Of a stretch of DNA of 64,000 nucleotides, positions 23,219-35,632 are shown piece by piece; positions within the stretch are counted from its first letter, which is position 1; each line of letters opens with the position of its first letter. A model generated the notes under the pieces. It was given only the letters and a program-made list of their open reading frames with translations. It was not told the origin of the DNA and did not search any database. The stretch covers positions 50,476,939-50,540,938 of the forward strand of contig OX388351.1 of assembly GCA_947579665.1 (NCBI GenBank). The letters run 5' to 3'. The translations under genes and the position numbers were made by a program. Origin of the DNA: Sympetrum striolatum. Lineage: Eukaryota > Arthropoda > Insecta > Odonata > Libellulidae.

Positions 23219-24460
23219 TTAGGTGTGCAACTAAGTTCTCGCTGTTTGTCAGTAGATAGCTCTAGCAGTAAGAGTTGGTCGATTTTGACATATCCAAAAC
23301 GTCACGAACCAAGCTTAGACATATGGTAAACAAACTGCTGTGACACATGAGTGATTTCGTTTTCGCATTATATACTTCTGGTTAAGTAAAAATGTCTAAT
23401 TTTGTGCCAAACAATCGTCATTTGCGGGAAGTGTTGATTTTCTTCTTCCATTCCAAAAAAACGGCAGCTCAAGCGCATCGAGAGCTCCAAAAAGTGTACG
23501 AAAATGCTGCTCTGAGCGAAACAACATGCCGTGATTGGTTTCGTCGCTTCAAAGACGGTGATTTTGATGTTGACGACCGTCCTCGTGAAGGAAGGCCCAA
23601 AACCTTCGAAGACGCTAAATTGGAGGCCTTGCTCGAAGAGGGTTCGTGCCAAACTCAAGAAGAGCTTGCTTCAGAATTAGGAGTTACCCGTCAAGCCGTT
23701 TCCAAGCGATTGCATGCGTTGGGGATGATTCAGAAGCAAGGAACTTGGGTTCCTTATGAGTTGAAGCCAAGAGACGTTGAGCGTCGTTTTTTCGCCTGTC
23801 AACAACTGCTCCAGCGGCAAGAAAGACATTACAGCAATCCAAAGAGGAGAAAATCTTGGGGACTACCCGGTCATGCTTCTACGTCGTCGGCTCGGCCGAA
23901 TATTCACGCTGCGAAGGTTATGCTCTGCATTTGGTGGGACCAGGTCGGTGTTATTTACTATGAGCTGTTGAAACCGAGCGAAACCATCACAGGGGAACGG
24001 TATCGAACTCAATTGATGCGATTGAGCCGAGCACTGCGCGAAAAACGGCCACAGTACGAGCAGAGGCACGAAAAAGTGATTTTACTGCATGACAACGCTC
24101 GGCCTCAAGTTGCCAAGCCTGTTAAAACCTACTTGGGCACGCTCAAATGGCAAGTCCTACCCCACCCGCCATATTCCCCAGATATTGCGCCGTCCGATTT
24201 TTACTTGTTCCGTTCGATGGCACATGGCCTGGCTGATCAGCAGTTCAACTCATATGAAGACATCAGAAAATGGCTTGATTCGTGGATAGCCTCAAAAGAC
24301 AAACACTTCTGGCGTCAAGGTATTCGAGCTCTGCCAGAAAGATGGGAAAAAGTTGTGTCTAGCGATGGGCAATACTTTGAATGATTCAGATATAAGAGTT
24401 TTTTTATAATAAAGTTACATTTTTATCGAAAAAACAGCGAGAACTTAGTTGCGCACCTAA
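23219..24460 (+). mobile_element. mariner transposon, complete ends
   Basis: A 1242-bp element flanked by TA (23217-23218 and 24461-24462). Its inverted repeats of about 29 bp start ttaggtgtgcaactaagttc on the left and ttaggtgcgcaactaagttc, read inward, on the right, with one mismatch. The interior is a single transposase frame on the plus strand with untranslated leader and trailer. Length and architecture are those of a full-size mariner apart from a 45-nt loss inside the gene. The high end identity and open frame suggest a relatively young copy. The subfamily is not assigned. Confidence 0.95.
23392..24384 (+). CDS. mariner transposase, catalytic segment deleted
   Basis: A cut-and-paste DDD transposase of the mariner family, 330 residues against about 345 normally. 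Residues 1 to about 115 form the paired helix-turn-helix DNA-binding region (SETTCRDWFRRFKDGDFDVD and ELGVTRQAVSKRLHALG lie in it). The linker motif WVPYEL is at 119-124 (usually WVPHEL). The catalytic domain retains the second and third aspartates, D234 in HDNARP and D269 in YSPDIAPSD, separated by 34 residues (DD34D). The block with the first aspartate is missing: about 15 residues are lost in frame between RQER (142-145) and NPKRRKSW, which start and end the gap. The C-terminal LPERWEKVV is intact. The start was chosen at the usual short MSNFVP N-terminus, 170 bp inside the left end. The protein could still bind DNA but should not cut it. Confidence 0.95.
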   Translation: MSNFVPNNRHLREVLIFFFHSKKTAAQAHRELQKVYENAALSETTCRDWFRRFKDGDFDVDDRPREGRPKTFEDAKLEALLEEGSCQTQEELASELGVTRQAVSKRLHALGMIQKQGTWVPYELKPRDVERRFFACQQLLQRQERHYSNPKRRKSWGLPGHASTSSARPNIHAAKVMLCIWWDQVGVIYYELLKPSETITGERYRTQLMRLSRALREKRPQYEQRHEKVILLHDNARPQVAKPVKTYLGTLKWQVLPHPPYSPDIAPSDFYLFRSMAHGLADQQFNSYEDIRKWLDSWIASKDKHFWRQGIRALPERWEKVVSSDGQYFE

Positions 24461-24462
24461 TA

Positions 24463-27277
24463 CTATATTGCATAAAGATTTCAATCGTTCAGATATTAAT
24501 GAATTAAAATAAAATAAGGATTGATCATTTTCATACTTGAAAACATATTGAAAGATGTATACATAGCTCCTATAAATTACGGAAGGGAAAGTTATAAAAA
24601 AATGTCAGTGAAAAATGTCGACAAAAAGAAGAGAGCTCTTAAAAAGGACGCATTCAGTTACGATGCCCTCACAAAACCTCCTATTGGAGGAATTGTGGAA
24701 AGGGGAAATTATGGAACAAAACCTTGGTTCAATCGCGAGAGACAGGTGATGGTAAGAATTTTCGTTTGATATTATGAGGAAAGGAAACGATTAGCAGAAA
24801 ACAGGATGGCTTAGAGAGCTGTCGCACACCAATTTTTCCCTTTGTTATGAACCACTTTTATCGACGAAAATACATAGATGTTCATATAAATATCTGCATT
24901 AATGTATACATTTCTGAATTACGTCCGGAGAAAAATATACAATGGTTATGCCGAAGGTATTTCAATAATTATATAATCGACTTACATCTCGTAATGTTTA
25001 AATTAACAAATGATGATAAGAATTTTTGCAATATGGAGACTAATGAGTCTATTGTGACGTGAAACTCTTACTTAATACTTAAAAGAAATAAATACACGAT
25101 TTTTTGTCAAAGGACAATGTATGGCATTAAATGAGTTGCATAAGAGTTGATACAGAATTGCAGGATCAATCAAAATATATCTGCATGAGTAATTATGCTG
25201 GTAAAGCAAGTATTAATTTAATTTATAGATCCAAAAATGCAATTCTCTATGTTTGTACTTTACAAGTAAGAAATTTTCACGCAAGGTGCATACATGCCAT
25301 TATTAATTATGAGCATCTTGACGAAAATATTCTATTCAATTAAAGTTCTCAATTTTTTGTTTATATAAGTTTTAACTTTCCCTTACTGGAATTATAATTC
25401 ACCTTCTAGTAATAGTCTAGTATATTTATTGCTACATATTACCATTATATTCTTAAATAGTGTTAGATAAACATTCTGGGAGTAAAGGAAAAATATTCTG
25501 CATCGTAATTCATATTCATCATAATTTTATTACCCCGAATGAATCAAGTCGGCGCATAATTTATTGCACAAAATTTTCTGATAGCAAATCGTAGCAGAAT
25601 GACCATATTTCACGAGAATAGGAGAAAAAATCATCTCTTTTCCTCCAGCCAACGTTTTACTGACCGCATGCGGCGAGTGAATTACTTTTTATGCAACGAA
25701 GGAATTTATCATCTCCTAACATAGTACCCCAACATCCCATAAGAAAAGGGAAGATACTTGATAAGAAAACAAATTGCGATAGCCATTTACTGACGTGCGG
25801 GCTTAATACATTTTCCAGAAAATGCTGAGGAGGAAGACGCGAGGTTTCTTTGAGCGGCTACCGCAAATCGTTTCCCGGATTACAACGCACTTTTTTCCGC
25901 CAAGAACCAAGGGACCGTAGCCGGGATCTCCCATGACCTTTCAAAATTAAAATTTATATTTTCGCTTTCTGACATTTCAGATAAGGGAACGGGATTTGCA
26001 GATTTCCGAGATAAATGTCGATGTTGAATTACTTGCTGAAATGAAGACTTCCTTTTGCTGCCCACTCTGAAATATGAAGGTCGTTTTGAGGGTCAACTTG
26101 AATTTTTTCACCTAATGAGCTTGGTTTTTAGAAAAAAATAAATGTGAGTATATCGTAAACCTTTATATACTTATTTCTTCATGAGAAGCGTCTTATAAGC
26201 TTGATGAAGGCGGAACTAGAAGTATGCCTCGTACTCTGATTTATGGACCAGAGAAATGAGTTTCCCGTAATGAAACTAAATGCGTTCTAGAACGTCTAAA
26301 TGCTCAATGACGATAAATCATTCAACCTTCTTAGTTCCAGTAGCTGAAATGCGCATTTAAGGGCGATTCGAATTTTATTCATGATGTGCCTTTACCAATG
26401 GAGTAGAATGATGAAAATTTCCGCCCAAACTACAAAGTTATGACCTGTATGCCTGCCAACAATTCCGCAATGCACCTCAGCACTAAGCTAATATTTTGAA
26501 GGTAATTGGAAATAGCTTGGTGAGAAAACATCAACCGAGCTTTTTTCTTGAGAAATATCTTTATATAACCAATTTTTCCTTCTCAACCTGTTTTCCCGTT
26601 TAACGCCTATTTAAGTTTGTTTTACTGACGTCCTCCATTCTAAAATTCTTTATTATCTCAGGAACTATACGAAGCAAAAATACGCAAATGCACATAAAAG
26701 TATATCTCAAAGTTCAATTCAATTCTAAACTTGTTGAAATATACACATCTTTATTTGGTCTACATATGAGAAAAATAGCCCTTGCAACCAATAAGACTAG
26801 TGACCAAACATAGAGAGGCAATTTCATCGATATTTTCTTCGTCTATTTTCCGATTCAATTTATCGTGGCTGTATATCAGAAACAAAGAAGCACATTAATA
26901 TAGGCTTTATGTTTTTTTACACAGGAAACAGAACTCGATCGCAATTCGTTACATCTCTCATTATATTTTCTTTTACTTGCTTTACCACTAAAAAGATTTT
27001 ATTGCGTCTTTTATAATGTAAATTCGGTAAAGAAGGCAGAGAGCATGAAAGTTGAATCTGACATAGTTGGAACTTGAATAATGTCATTTTTGCCCGTTTT
27101 TTTTGATTCTTTACTCCTGAAGATGGTTCCGGAGACAGGAACCGAATCTTCGAGAGACAGCCAAGGAACGACCCGGCTGACAACCCGAGAAAACTTCATC
27201 TATGTCAGATATTGTGACTTCCATTTATCACGAGGTTATTCTGTCGCAAACCTCACAGAGAATAGGTAAATAACGTA
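24463..27277. other. Non-coding stretch
   Basis: Frames of 60-88 codons occur (for example 24521-24769, 24847-25062 and 25131-25343, all +) in AT-rich DNA, without domains. A GC-richer patch lies at about 25640-25960. At 26917-27269 overlapping frames on both strands cancel as evidence. No RNA gene or transposon end was found. Confidence 0.5.
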
Positions 27278-27306
27278 TTCGAATTCTAGTAACTCTAGAA
27301 TTCGAA
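27278..27306. repeat. Perfect 12-bp inverted repeat, 5-nt loop
   Basis: ttcgaattctag, loop taact, then ctagaattcgaa. Further gaattc words follow directly (27315-27331), so the area is a cluster of GAATTC-like palindromes. The function is unknown. Confidence 0.75.
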
Positions 27307-27837
27307 GTAGAGTAGAATTCTTAGAATTCAATTCTGCCGAAATTTTACCTGGTACTTTTTATGTTCAAAAACAAAATTATGATTATGTTACGGAATCTAT
27401 TATTTGATAATAGCCTAGATTTTGCTCCATTTCTTTTTATTCTTTTTAATAAAATTACTTATTTAAATGATAATTATTAAATCAAACTTAAGGCTGCGCT
27501 ATACTCAATCTTTCTTTGCATCATTTTTAATAATTTTGTTCCCAGATAGATTTAAACCAATCTTAAACTACATTAGGATAAATTTATTACACAGAGGTGT
27601 TCAGTTTTAAATTCTTGCTTTGAAACAAGGGGCAGCTAAGAGAATTTTAGCGTTGAATCCCTAATTTACTCTGGTATATTATGAATTTTAATCTAGACAA
27701 TTTCATAATCTTTTAGGTATAATTACTCATCTGTGGTTGAAAACCGCGCACCCTCCGTGCCATTTCATCAGTGGACATTCAAGATACAAAACTGTATTGT
27801 TATTAACATCAATTGTTATGTTTTTTTTAACTGTTAT

Positions 27838-27965
27838 TTACATCTATTTGTGTTTTCCCTGTTTTTTGCTCCCATTCTTGTGCGAGTGTTTTTCTGCAAT
27901 GTGGGTTTTCTCTGAAGGCCTTCAGCCCAAGAGTTTTCTCCAAATCTTACTCTTTCAATCTCATT
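27838..27965 (-). repeat. Dispersed repeat, copy 1 (inverted copy at 34510-34640)
   Basis: Read on the minus strand it contains, in order, ctgaaggc, aaaacccacattg, aaaacactcgca, a short spacer, and gggaaaacaca. The same order occurs on the plus strand at 34510-34640. No ends or duplications are defined; probably a decayed transposable element fragment. Confidence 0.6.
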
Positions 27966-27974
27966 GTGCTGGTA

Positions 27975-28145
27975 TATATTTTTTTGTATTTTTACTATTT
28001 TTGTTTTTTTAATATTTTTTGTTTTCAATTTTTTTGTATTTTTAATATTTTCGTATTTTTAATATGATTGTATTTTTAATGTGTATGTATCTTTAATATT
28101 TTTGTAATTTTAATATTTTTGTGTTTTTAATATTTCTGTAATTTA
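27975..28145. repeat. AT-rich tandem repeat, ~16-bp unit
   Basis: About ten imperfect copies of a tttttgtatttttaat-type unit occur, diverging by single substitutions (gtatt, gtaat, gtgtt). It directly abuts the dispersed repeat at 27838-27965. Confidence 0.75.
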
Positions 28146-31100
28146 TTAACTCTATACGTGTTTTGGCTTTAGAGGTTAGATGTAACAGATGCCTAACCTC
28201 GTTCACGGGTCATATAATAATAATATCATCCGATCTTCCCTTTTTACTCCCCATACTACTTCCTATCTTTCTTCTCGTCTACTTCCCTCTTTTCACTCGC
28301 AATAAAGAACTTCCCAGCCCTACTACACACAAGTCTCCGCTGCTCGTTCAAGCGTGAAGCAATGCTCGACCCTCATTTGTTTATTATTTATAATAGCTCC
28401 GTAGCACGGTGGCTGCTTTTCAACTCCTCTTTCCTGCCCACTTACAAGGAATAAGGGCGTTAGTTACCCGCAATGCTACTTAAGCAACATGGAGGCGGAG
28501 CGCAACCTGCAATAAGCCCTCGATAGATTGATACGATTCAATAATGTATCCCGCAGCGCTGAGTAGCCCCGTATTGACTCTGTTATATTGGAAATGAGAT
28601 CACAGGAAATGGAAAAAGATTACAGGAGGCAACGTAAGTATGTACTTTAATGGGTTTTCGAACTTCGCGGCATGTGCAAACCCAATGAACAGCGACCTTA
28701 ACTTTTCTGCTGAGTACCCAACCAGATAAGTCAATTACGTCAATCTAGCTGTAATCATTAATACGCCAACTGGCTGTACTGAAAAGGGCAACTACGTATA
28801 AATTGCTGATGTATTAAAACCAATTTTGAAAATATTCTCTGAGCTTCAATTGCTACATGAAGAAAGACATTACCCAGCCAGGATATGGATTTATATAAAC
28901 CTGAGTTACAAAGGATATTTCCAACAACCTTTCACATAAGGCCTGATGGATTAGCAGACAAAAGTTATTAAAATTTTATAAACAGCTAGATATTTTTGTT
29001 AGAATATAATTCTTAAACCTTGTGGCAGGAATCAAGATTATTTTTACAGCGTTATACGTAATCCTTAGAAGCTAAATCTGAAACTAATTTTTCTCACAGA
29101 TATAAAATGGCAAACTAACGTTATGTATACCCATATATCTTTATCATAATATGATTTAGGAATAATTAGGACAAGATCCAACGGAAAATGACTTACTTTA
29201 GAAGATGAATATAATAAATGAATATATGAAAGAATAGCGAATAGAATATAATTTTAATGTGCCCTGAGACGTCCTATAGCTTAATTAAGCACCGACCGCT
29301 TCAATGTTCTACTGTGCAACGCATTTTACTCTTCAGAATAGTTTTCTATTTCATCATTTACCCAAAGCAAAATAGCAAAATCAAGATTCTTCGGGATGGA
29401 ACGCGGTATTAATTTACATGAAAATAAAAAATACGGAAGCACTAAAATTCATTGAAAAATTCCCAACAGTCCATTCCTACACAAATTTTAATCATCATTA
29501 TATCCACCTATGGTATGAGGTACGTAAATAACTAAAATTCTATGCGTGGCTCAAAATAACTGACATATTTTTCCATCATGTGTCTGAAGAATCACTATTA
29601 CAAATTTAAATCATCTTAGTTAACGACATTTTCGAGGCTGGAAATTTCTGCTATGGCGTGTTACGCTATTTTCCACATTTTCAATTACTTTTTCGTTTTT
29701 TGCATATTAATTCAATGCATATAGTTCACTACGAAGAAAAGGGAATGATATATATGGTGGAAATAAGCATGGAATGAAATATATGATGGAATACATGAAT
29801 GGCTAGACATCAATCTGGCTCCACGAATTATTTAGAGTTTTACATGTTTATGGCGGAAACCTGCCTAAAACGGAATCATTAATAACATTACAGAATTAAC
29901 ACAAGTTTTTTTTCAGGCACTCCTCCCTCTAAATTCCCTCTACCTCGATTGTACAATGTAGAACGACTAGTATTCGAATTTGTCAATGGTGGATGAAAAG
30001 TTTCTCGCTCTAATAAATCTTTACTATTTGCTTGCTTTTCTTCCAAGTTCATTTGCCATCTCGAAGGAATGAGCAAAGGATTAACTCTCAATTAAAAAAT
30101 TCTCAAAAGAAAAACACTCATTATAAGAGGACTTCATTTTGATAGTTTATGCTTAAAGTCTCCATATGAGCTTATCTCGCCTCCGACGTTCACACGCTCC
30201 TCTAAGCATAATTGCTTTAGAATTAATTCCCCAAAATAAATAAATTCATTGCATTGTTATTTTTATATTTATATTTATTGTTTTTTTCCTTTTTTTGAAA
30301 TAGTAATTTTAAATACATAAATATATTCTAGTGTTAAACTTCCTAAGCCGTAAAAATCTGCGTAAACAGAAAAATTTACTCGGTCCCTTGGTCTTTTGGC
30401 TAAGACAGGTTATATTGTACATGAAACTTATAACCTCCTAATGAGATTCAATCTTTAGACTCATCTTAATGGATCCGCTAAGAATAAAAAAGCTACCATT
30501 ATCCCAACATCCTCCGGTTGACCTTGAAAGTTGTATATAGAAAAAAATCGCAATAAATAAAAGTTAAGTACGAGAGAATTTTTCAAGCAAAATCCCTTTC
30601 CTCACTTGTCATCATTTAATCCCCAATTTCAACGGGGTTTTGTGCCGCTCATAAAAATATGGATTTTTCCATACTAAGGTGTATATCGTAAGCAATGTAT
30701 ATCGAATAACTCACAATACTTTCCCAGTCCTACAATCTAATATTATAATTGTCAATCCATAAAATAATAAGCCGAAATTTAGGGTAATGGAGTCTCTATA
30801 CCTGTAATTATCAGCTATCAATCAAGATGGGCTTTTTTATACGCACTAAAAAGACCACCGATTTTCCTCGATAAGGTCCATAGACGTTCATTGCATGCGA
30901 AATTAAATCGTTCGCCTTAACTTTTATTTTCGGTCTTCTCGCCTCATCACCTCTTAATGGTAATATTATTCAGAGAATACCCGTAATGGATCCACTCTCG
31001 ATTATTTGCAGGAAATGTCCTCCTCCTCGGATTCGATCGTAAATTAACGGTCTTTATGAGGCGAAAATTAACGGCCCTAATTGAAAATGGACACCGCTTG

Positions 31101-31587
31101 TTGAAATGAAAGCCTTACCTCGAGTACCCGCACCGAAAGATGCAATGAAAGTAAGACCAACCTTTTTAATCAGGCGGTACGAAATCCATTATAAAAAAAT
31201 CATCGTTAACACATTCCATCCACCGTTAATCCATTTTTTAAATTTCTCTCCTTCTGTATTTCTTGTTACATGCATTGCAATATAACTATATATGCACCCA
31301 GTATGATCTGATTAGTTTTTCCCATTTTAGTTAAAGTTGTACGGTTTAAATTGATGGCTGACTCATTAGGTGAGTTGGAAAAGAGACCAGATTGGTCCAA
31401 ACCACGCCGTATAAAAATGATAATAATATTATCAGGATATTCTAGGATTAGCTATAGATCAATTGATAGAAGGTAATTTTAATTCTGCTGGTGAAAGTGT
31501 GTTACTTAGCCCAAATAAGTGAAAAATAGTAACAGTTACCAAAAATAGTCACACTCTGCGTAGGTATTCTAAAACTGCCCGGAAAGT
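28146..31587. other. Non-coding stretch
   Basis: A moderately GC-richer portion lies at about 28160-28560 and another at about 30850-31160 (gaggcgaaaattaacggcc area). Neither has recognisable coding sequence. A short segment at 30388-30407 resembles the 5' part of U2 snRNA but does not continue (see rejected items). Confidence 0.45.
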
Positions 31588-31626
31588 AAGAGAACTGGGT
31601 TCGAGTCCCAGCCAGGTCACATTTTT
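31588..31626 (+). other. tRNA-derived 3' half (SINE remnant)
   Basis: A perfect B box, GGTTCGAGTCC (31598-31608), sits in a T-arm-like stem (ctggg/cccag). It is followed by ccaggtcaca and a run of five T (31622-31626). No A box is identifiable upstream, so only the 3' half of a tRNA-like head remains. This is typical of decayed tRNA-derived SINEs. Confidence 0.55.
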
Positions 31627-33896
31627 AACTTCTGTATAACAATAGATTATTTATTCTAACATATATCATCTCGATGAGTATGCTGATGAAACCATACTTT
31701 GTTATAATTATAGTTACGGCAAGTGGAGACGGTAAAATTAATTTTCACAATGAAATATATAAGTATATAAATTTCATTAAAAACGCGGAAAATTCTCCTA
31801 GAAATATTTAAATTCAAAGAAATCATAAAGGTATTTTCAGGGGAGTAATTTTCTATGCTTTGAATATAGTATAAAAATAATCCTTAGTATCTATATCTAG
31901 GTTGGTAACTGCGAAGAAGAGCCTTTTATATTCGGTTTTACAATGTTGAGAAAGAGTGATGAACGAAATAAACTCGACCAATGTATGTGTCAAAGAAGGT
32001 CCTGAAGAGCTCTTACATACATTTTTAAAATCCTCTTCTTGGACATTCCTTTGCTTCAAATAATTCTCTTGGAGTGAAAGAGAGTTAATTTTGAGGGCGA
32101 AACGAAATTTTTCGAAGTATACCAAACATGATTTAAGTTTTGAACAAAAATATCCAACTTGACTCTTTAGATATCTTGAATCTACCTCAAAGCAAATATA
32201 GAGGAAAGATCGTAGATTGATGCTATCCATTCATTTTTTCAATGAATTCTGTATTATTTAAAACTCAAACTAATTAAAACCACAGTTTTCTATAAAATTT
32301 AAGTTTATAAGAGGAATAATGTTTCGTCACGATGCACAGAACAATTTCAATTTTTATGGAGGGGGATAAAACGATAATATAAAAATACAATCGCTAATCT
32401 AAGATTGTGATGAGATCAATGAAACAAATGTATATTAAGATCGACGATAAACAAATTATCCACCAACGAAGCTCTTTCAGGACGGGAAAAATCTTAACCT
32501 ACAGAAAATGGTGATTGATACACATAGTAAAAAGGTATACATGCATGAAATATTCCGTGCATACTTGTATATACGTCAAGGTAAGACCAACTTTTGAATG
32601 GGTAAATTTCGTGCTTCATGGTAGTTGCTAATTAATTCAATATCTACGTATTTTCCAACAAAATACGTCTATAACAAATCGATCCTATTATATTTCGTTG
32701 CGGGCCGTTTAAAGCCTTTCAAAGAGAGTTGAAAAATTAATTGTTCATTTGAGGGTTGACACTAGCGTACTTGCTCCATCTCAGCTATTTTAAAATTAAT
32801 TAAATTTTTATCAATAGTGAAAATATAATGGTATAGAAAGAGAATGGAAGACCGAATTTAAAAAAATATTACCGTCTTGCTTATCCACCCTATTAAATAA
32901 TAACGGCATCCAAAATTCCCTGATAAGAGATAATTTGGCGACCTTATCTCTACGAACATTACGAGGGGCTCAACCGAAATCTACCCCACGAATGTTGTCC
33001 TAGGTCCAACTATCGTAACCGTCGACGTTATTTAATCTGGGCGTGACTTAGCACGAGGAAAACGGTAATTAAATCACGCCATTTGGGAACCCCGAACCGT
33101 ATCCTTGGAAGGGAAGCCAACCTTTTGCGAGGGAAACTCTTTTCTATAAACTTTTCCACACCTCACGCTTGACCACCATGTTCTTTCTCCTCCCCAATTC
33201 CTCCCCATTGGCCGACCCCTTTCCGCTCCGGAGACCGGAAGGAAGTGGCCAGGCCACTCCTACCGACATCACGACCGCGTTATTACAACAAAAAAGAAGA
33301 AGCGCCCTGGATATGGCGTTTCCATGGGAAGGGAAAGTCCAATAGAGAACGGATGGCCGGTCGTTAGTTTTTACGCGTGAGGAAGTCTAGGGGAAAGTGG
33401 GCCCGAGGGAAAAATGAAAAGGGGGAGGTTTGGGGATAGGGTGGGATGCGGCAATAGGGGATGACAGACTAAGGATTAATATGACCAATAGATGGTGGAA
33501 ATGCCACAAAGGAGGAAGCTATACATTTATATAACCATGGGAAAAGAAACACTTATCGTCCGTACGCGATAAAGAAGCCACCACTCAGATTGCTCTGAAG
33601 CAATATTAACTCAATCCTAAATTGTTCACTTATTCCACTTCCATATTTTCTAACAAAAAGATGAAAACTGGGCTTCGTATTTTCCGCAAAATATCGGATT
33701 TCTCTCTCCCAAGGAAGAATCTTCTATCAAATATATTAAATAAAAATGCTCGAAGTATAACTTAGTTAGTCTAGTAAAGTTTGCATTTATTAAATAGCAT
33801 CCAACAAAATTAGATCAACTCATATTGATTTTATAATAAAATATATATAAGATGTTAATATAGTTCTGAAAAAACAGGAAAACTCACCTAAAAATG
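31627..33896. other. Non-coding stretch with a GC-rich island
   Basis: A 125-codon minus-strand frame (31853-32230) is among the longest here. It is AT-rich and shows no domain, start context or neighbour that would support a gene. The part at about 32930-33450 is GC-richer, with CpG-containing words and a purine-rich tail (gaaaagggggaggtttgggg); no coding sequence was recognised in it. Confidence 0.45.
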
Positions 33897-33898
33897 TA

Positions 33899-33975
33899 CA
33901 GTCCTGGCCAAAATTAACGCAGCACCGGCCGCAAGGATCGCTAGGGAGGTGCTGCGTTAATTTTGGCCAGGAGTG
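33899..33975. mobile_element. 77-bp foldback MITE, copy 1
   Basis: Inverted ends of 28 bp with one mismatch (they begin cagtcctggccaaaattaac and cactcctggccaaaattaac) surround a 21-bp centre. TA flanks both sides (33897-33898 and 33976-33977). A second copy of equal length lies at 48074-48150 in the opposite orientation, with a single base difference in the centre region. The TA duplication and the end sequence point to the Tc1/mariner superfamily. There is no coding capacity. Confidence 0.9.
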
Positions 33976-33977
33976 TA

Positions 33978-34509
33978 CATAGTATAAGGAAATGGACACA
34001 GGTTTAAACTTAATACATATCCAGGGAAACTACGGTCTCCATTCAGTCATTTATACTTCTATAGTATTCTATATATATATTATAGAAACTTTCAAGGATA
34101 ACTTTAAGATAGTCAATCGGCGTTTTTGAACTAATATTAGCAATTTTTGTAATGAGGAAAATGACATTATTTACTTCTAACTGATGTTAAGCTTTTCTTT
34201 ATCAGAGTACATTTCTATTCAGTATACCTGCCTTAGTAACACCATGAATCTTAGGTAACTAAATCACAAGAGTTAGCATTAATTCAACACTTTTTTGAAA
34301 TAACAGTCAAATATGAATGACTAGACAGCACTCATCTACTTCCTAGATAAGTTCAAAAAAGATATAACGGAAAACCATGTTACATAGGGTAGGTTAGTTC
34401 GTTAGTTAGACCCTTTATTGGCGAGGTTAGGCCCAGGTGGGCCTTTCTTCCACATAACCTCGTATGTCCTTAGAATATTTACTGATTTAAATTAAATTAA
34501 AACAAAAAG
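33978..34509. other. Non-coding stretch
   Basis: AT-rich, with a short ggttag-containing segment at about 34387-34430. Nothing else was recognised. Confidence 0.45.
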
Positions 34510-34640
34510 ACAGAGAAGAGTGTGGGAAAAATCACTGCATCTGAAGGTTGACAAAGAAAAAAACCCACGTTGAGGGAAAACACTCGCATAGAAAAGGGGT
34601 GAAAAAACCCGCGAAAACACATTAAAAATAGCAATGTAGT
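34510..34640 (+). repeat. Dispersed repeat, copy 2 (inverted copy at 27838-27965)
   Basis: The ordered words ctgaagg, aaacccacgttg, aaaacactcgca and gaaaacacat match the minus strand of 27838-27965. The minus-strand frame 34497-34682 lies across it and is not regarded as a gene. Confidence 0.6.
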
Positions 34641-35206
34641 ATTGAAAATTATAAAATTACATATAACATAAACATAAATCAATAAATTTACAGAATAAAT
34701 AAAAAATATTATTAATTACAAGAGAAAAATATAAAATTTACTAAACCTAAGTTTAGCATGGATAAGGGAAGGATATTATACGGGAAATTAAATTACTTTG
34801 AGAATTAATCGGCGAGGCGATCCTTTCTCGGAAAACAGTGAAAGGAAAATGGATGAAGAGCAGATAAACGGGTAAAAAGCGGATATTGAGAAAATGGGTT
34901 TTGGAGGAAGAATGAAATTAAAGAGGTGGCCAAGAGGGTTCGCTTCCGCAGGGTCAGCAGACAAATGAAAATGGAGTCTGCCAATGGCCACTGTTTCGCT
35001 TCGGGGGACATTCCCGGAACACCCCTTCCCCACATTTTTATTATATATACGCTTCGCTTTATTCCTGCTATGCGTGCGATAGTGCGTTTTTATTTCCCCT
35101 CCTCGCCGCAGGGGTCCGAGGGCACTGCAGTCGCGTCATTAATCAGTTAGCGAGGACTGGCGAGTAATGTCGGGGATGGCTGACCACGCTGAGGATTATG
35201 GGAAGG

Positions 35207-35237
35207 ATTTGGGGGTGGGAGGTGGTTGGGAGGGGAT
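35207..35237 (+). other. G-rich tract, quadruplex-prone
   Basis: Runs gggggtggg, ggtggttggg and agggg occur within 31 bases, giving at least four G runs of three or more with short loops. It fits the general pattern for a G-quadruplex on the plus strand. No coding role is supported. Confidence 0.55.
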
Positions 35238-35493
35238 AAAGCCATGGGAAGAGGGTAGGGAATGCGTCGAAAGCCGAAATGGAATGGTGGATACGGATGT
35301 CAATGCGGCAGAAAATCTGATGGGATCATGCAGTTCTTGTAAACTTATAAAGATATAAAGAGTATTGGATACACTGGGTATAAACTTTTGTCATCACTAC
35401 GTAGCAGCAGAATGGGAGGTTTTGTTTCGTTTGTACTGCATCAATTGTATAAAATATCCTTTCTAGAGTAACGAACCATTATTTTAGTATAGA

Positions 35494-35538
35494 TACTACT
35501 CAACCTCCAAAGGGCGAACCATTGGAGGTTGAGTAGTA
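35494..35538. repeat. Perfect 17-bp inverted repeat, 11-nt loop
   Basis: tactactcaacctccaa, loop agggcgaacca, then ttggaggttgagtagta. It is too perfect for chance in 64 kb of this composition, but no target duplication or second copy was found. Confidence 0.8.
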
Positions 35539-35632
35539 GGTACCATATTTAGAAAAATAGAGGCAAACTTTGTTGTTTGTACGAAACCATTGCTTGAGAT
35601 GTTAACAATATGTTAGTACATGTGCGATCAAC

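Noticed and set aside
30388..30407. Segment ggtcttttggctaagac resembling the 5' part of U2 snRNA
   Set aside because: The match stops after about 20 bases and the following U2 sequence is absent. It is at best a tiny fragment and may be chance.
31853..32230. 125-codon frame on the minus strand
   Set aside because: AT-rich chance frame; no domain.
35167..35358. Gly/Glu-rich frame as a small protein
   Set aside because: Its composition follows the G-rich tract; no other support.
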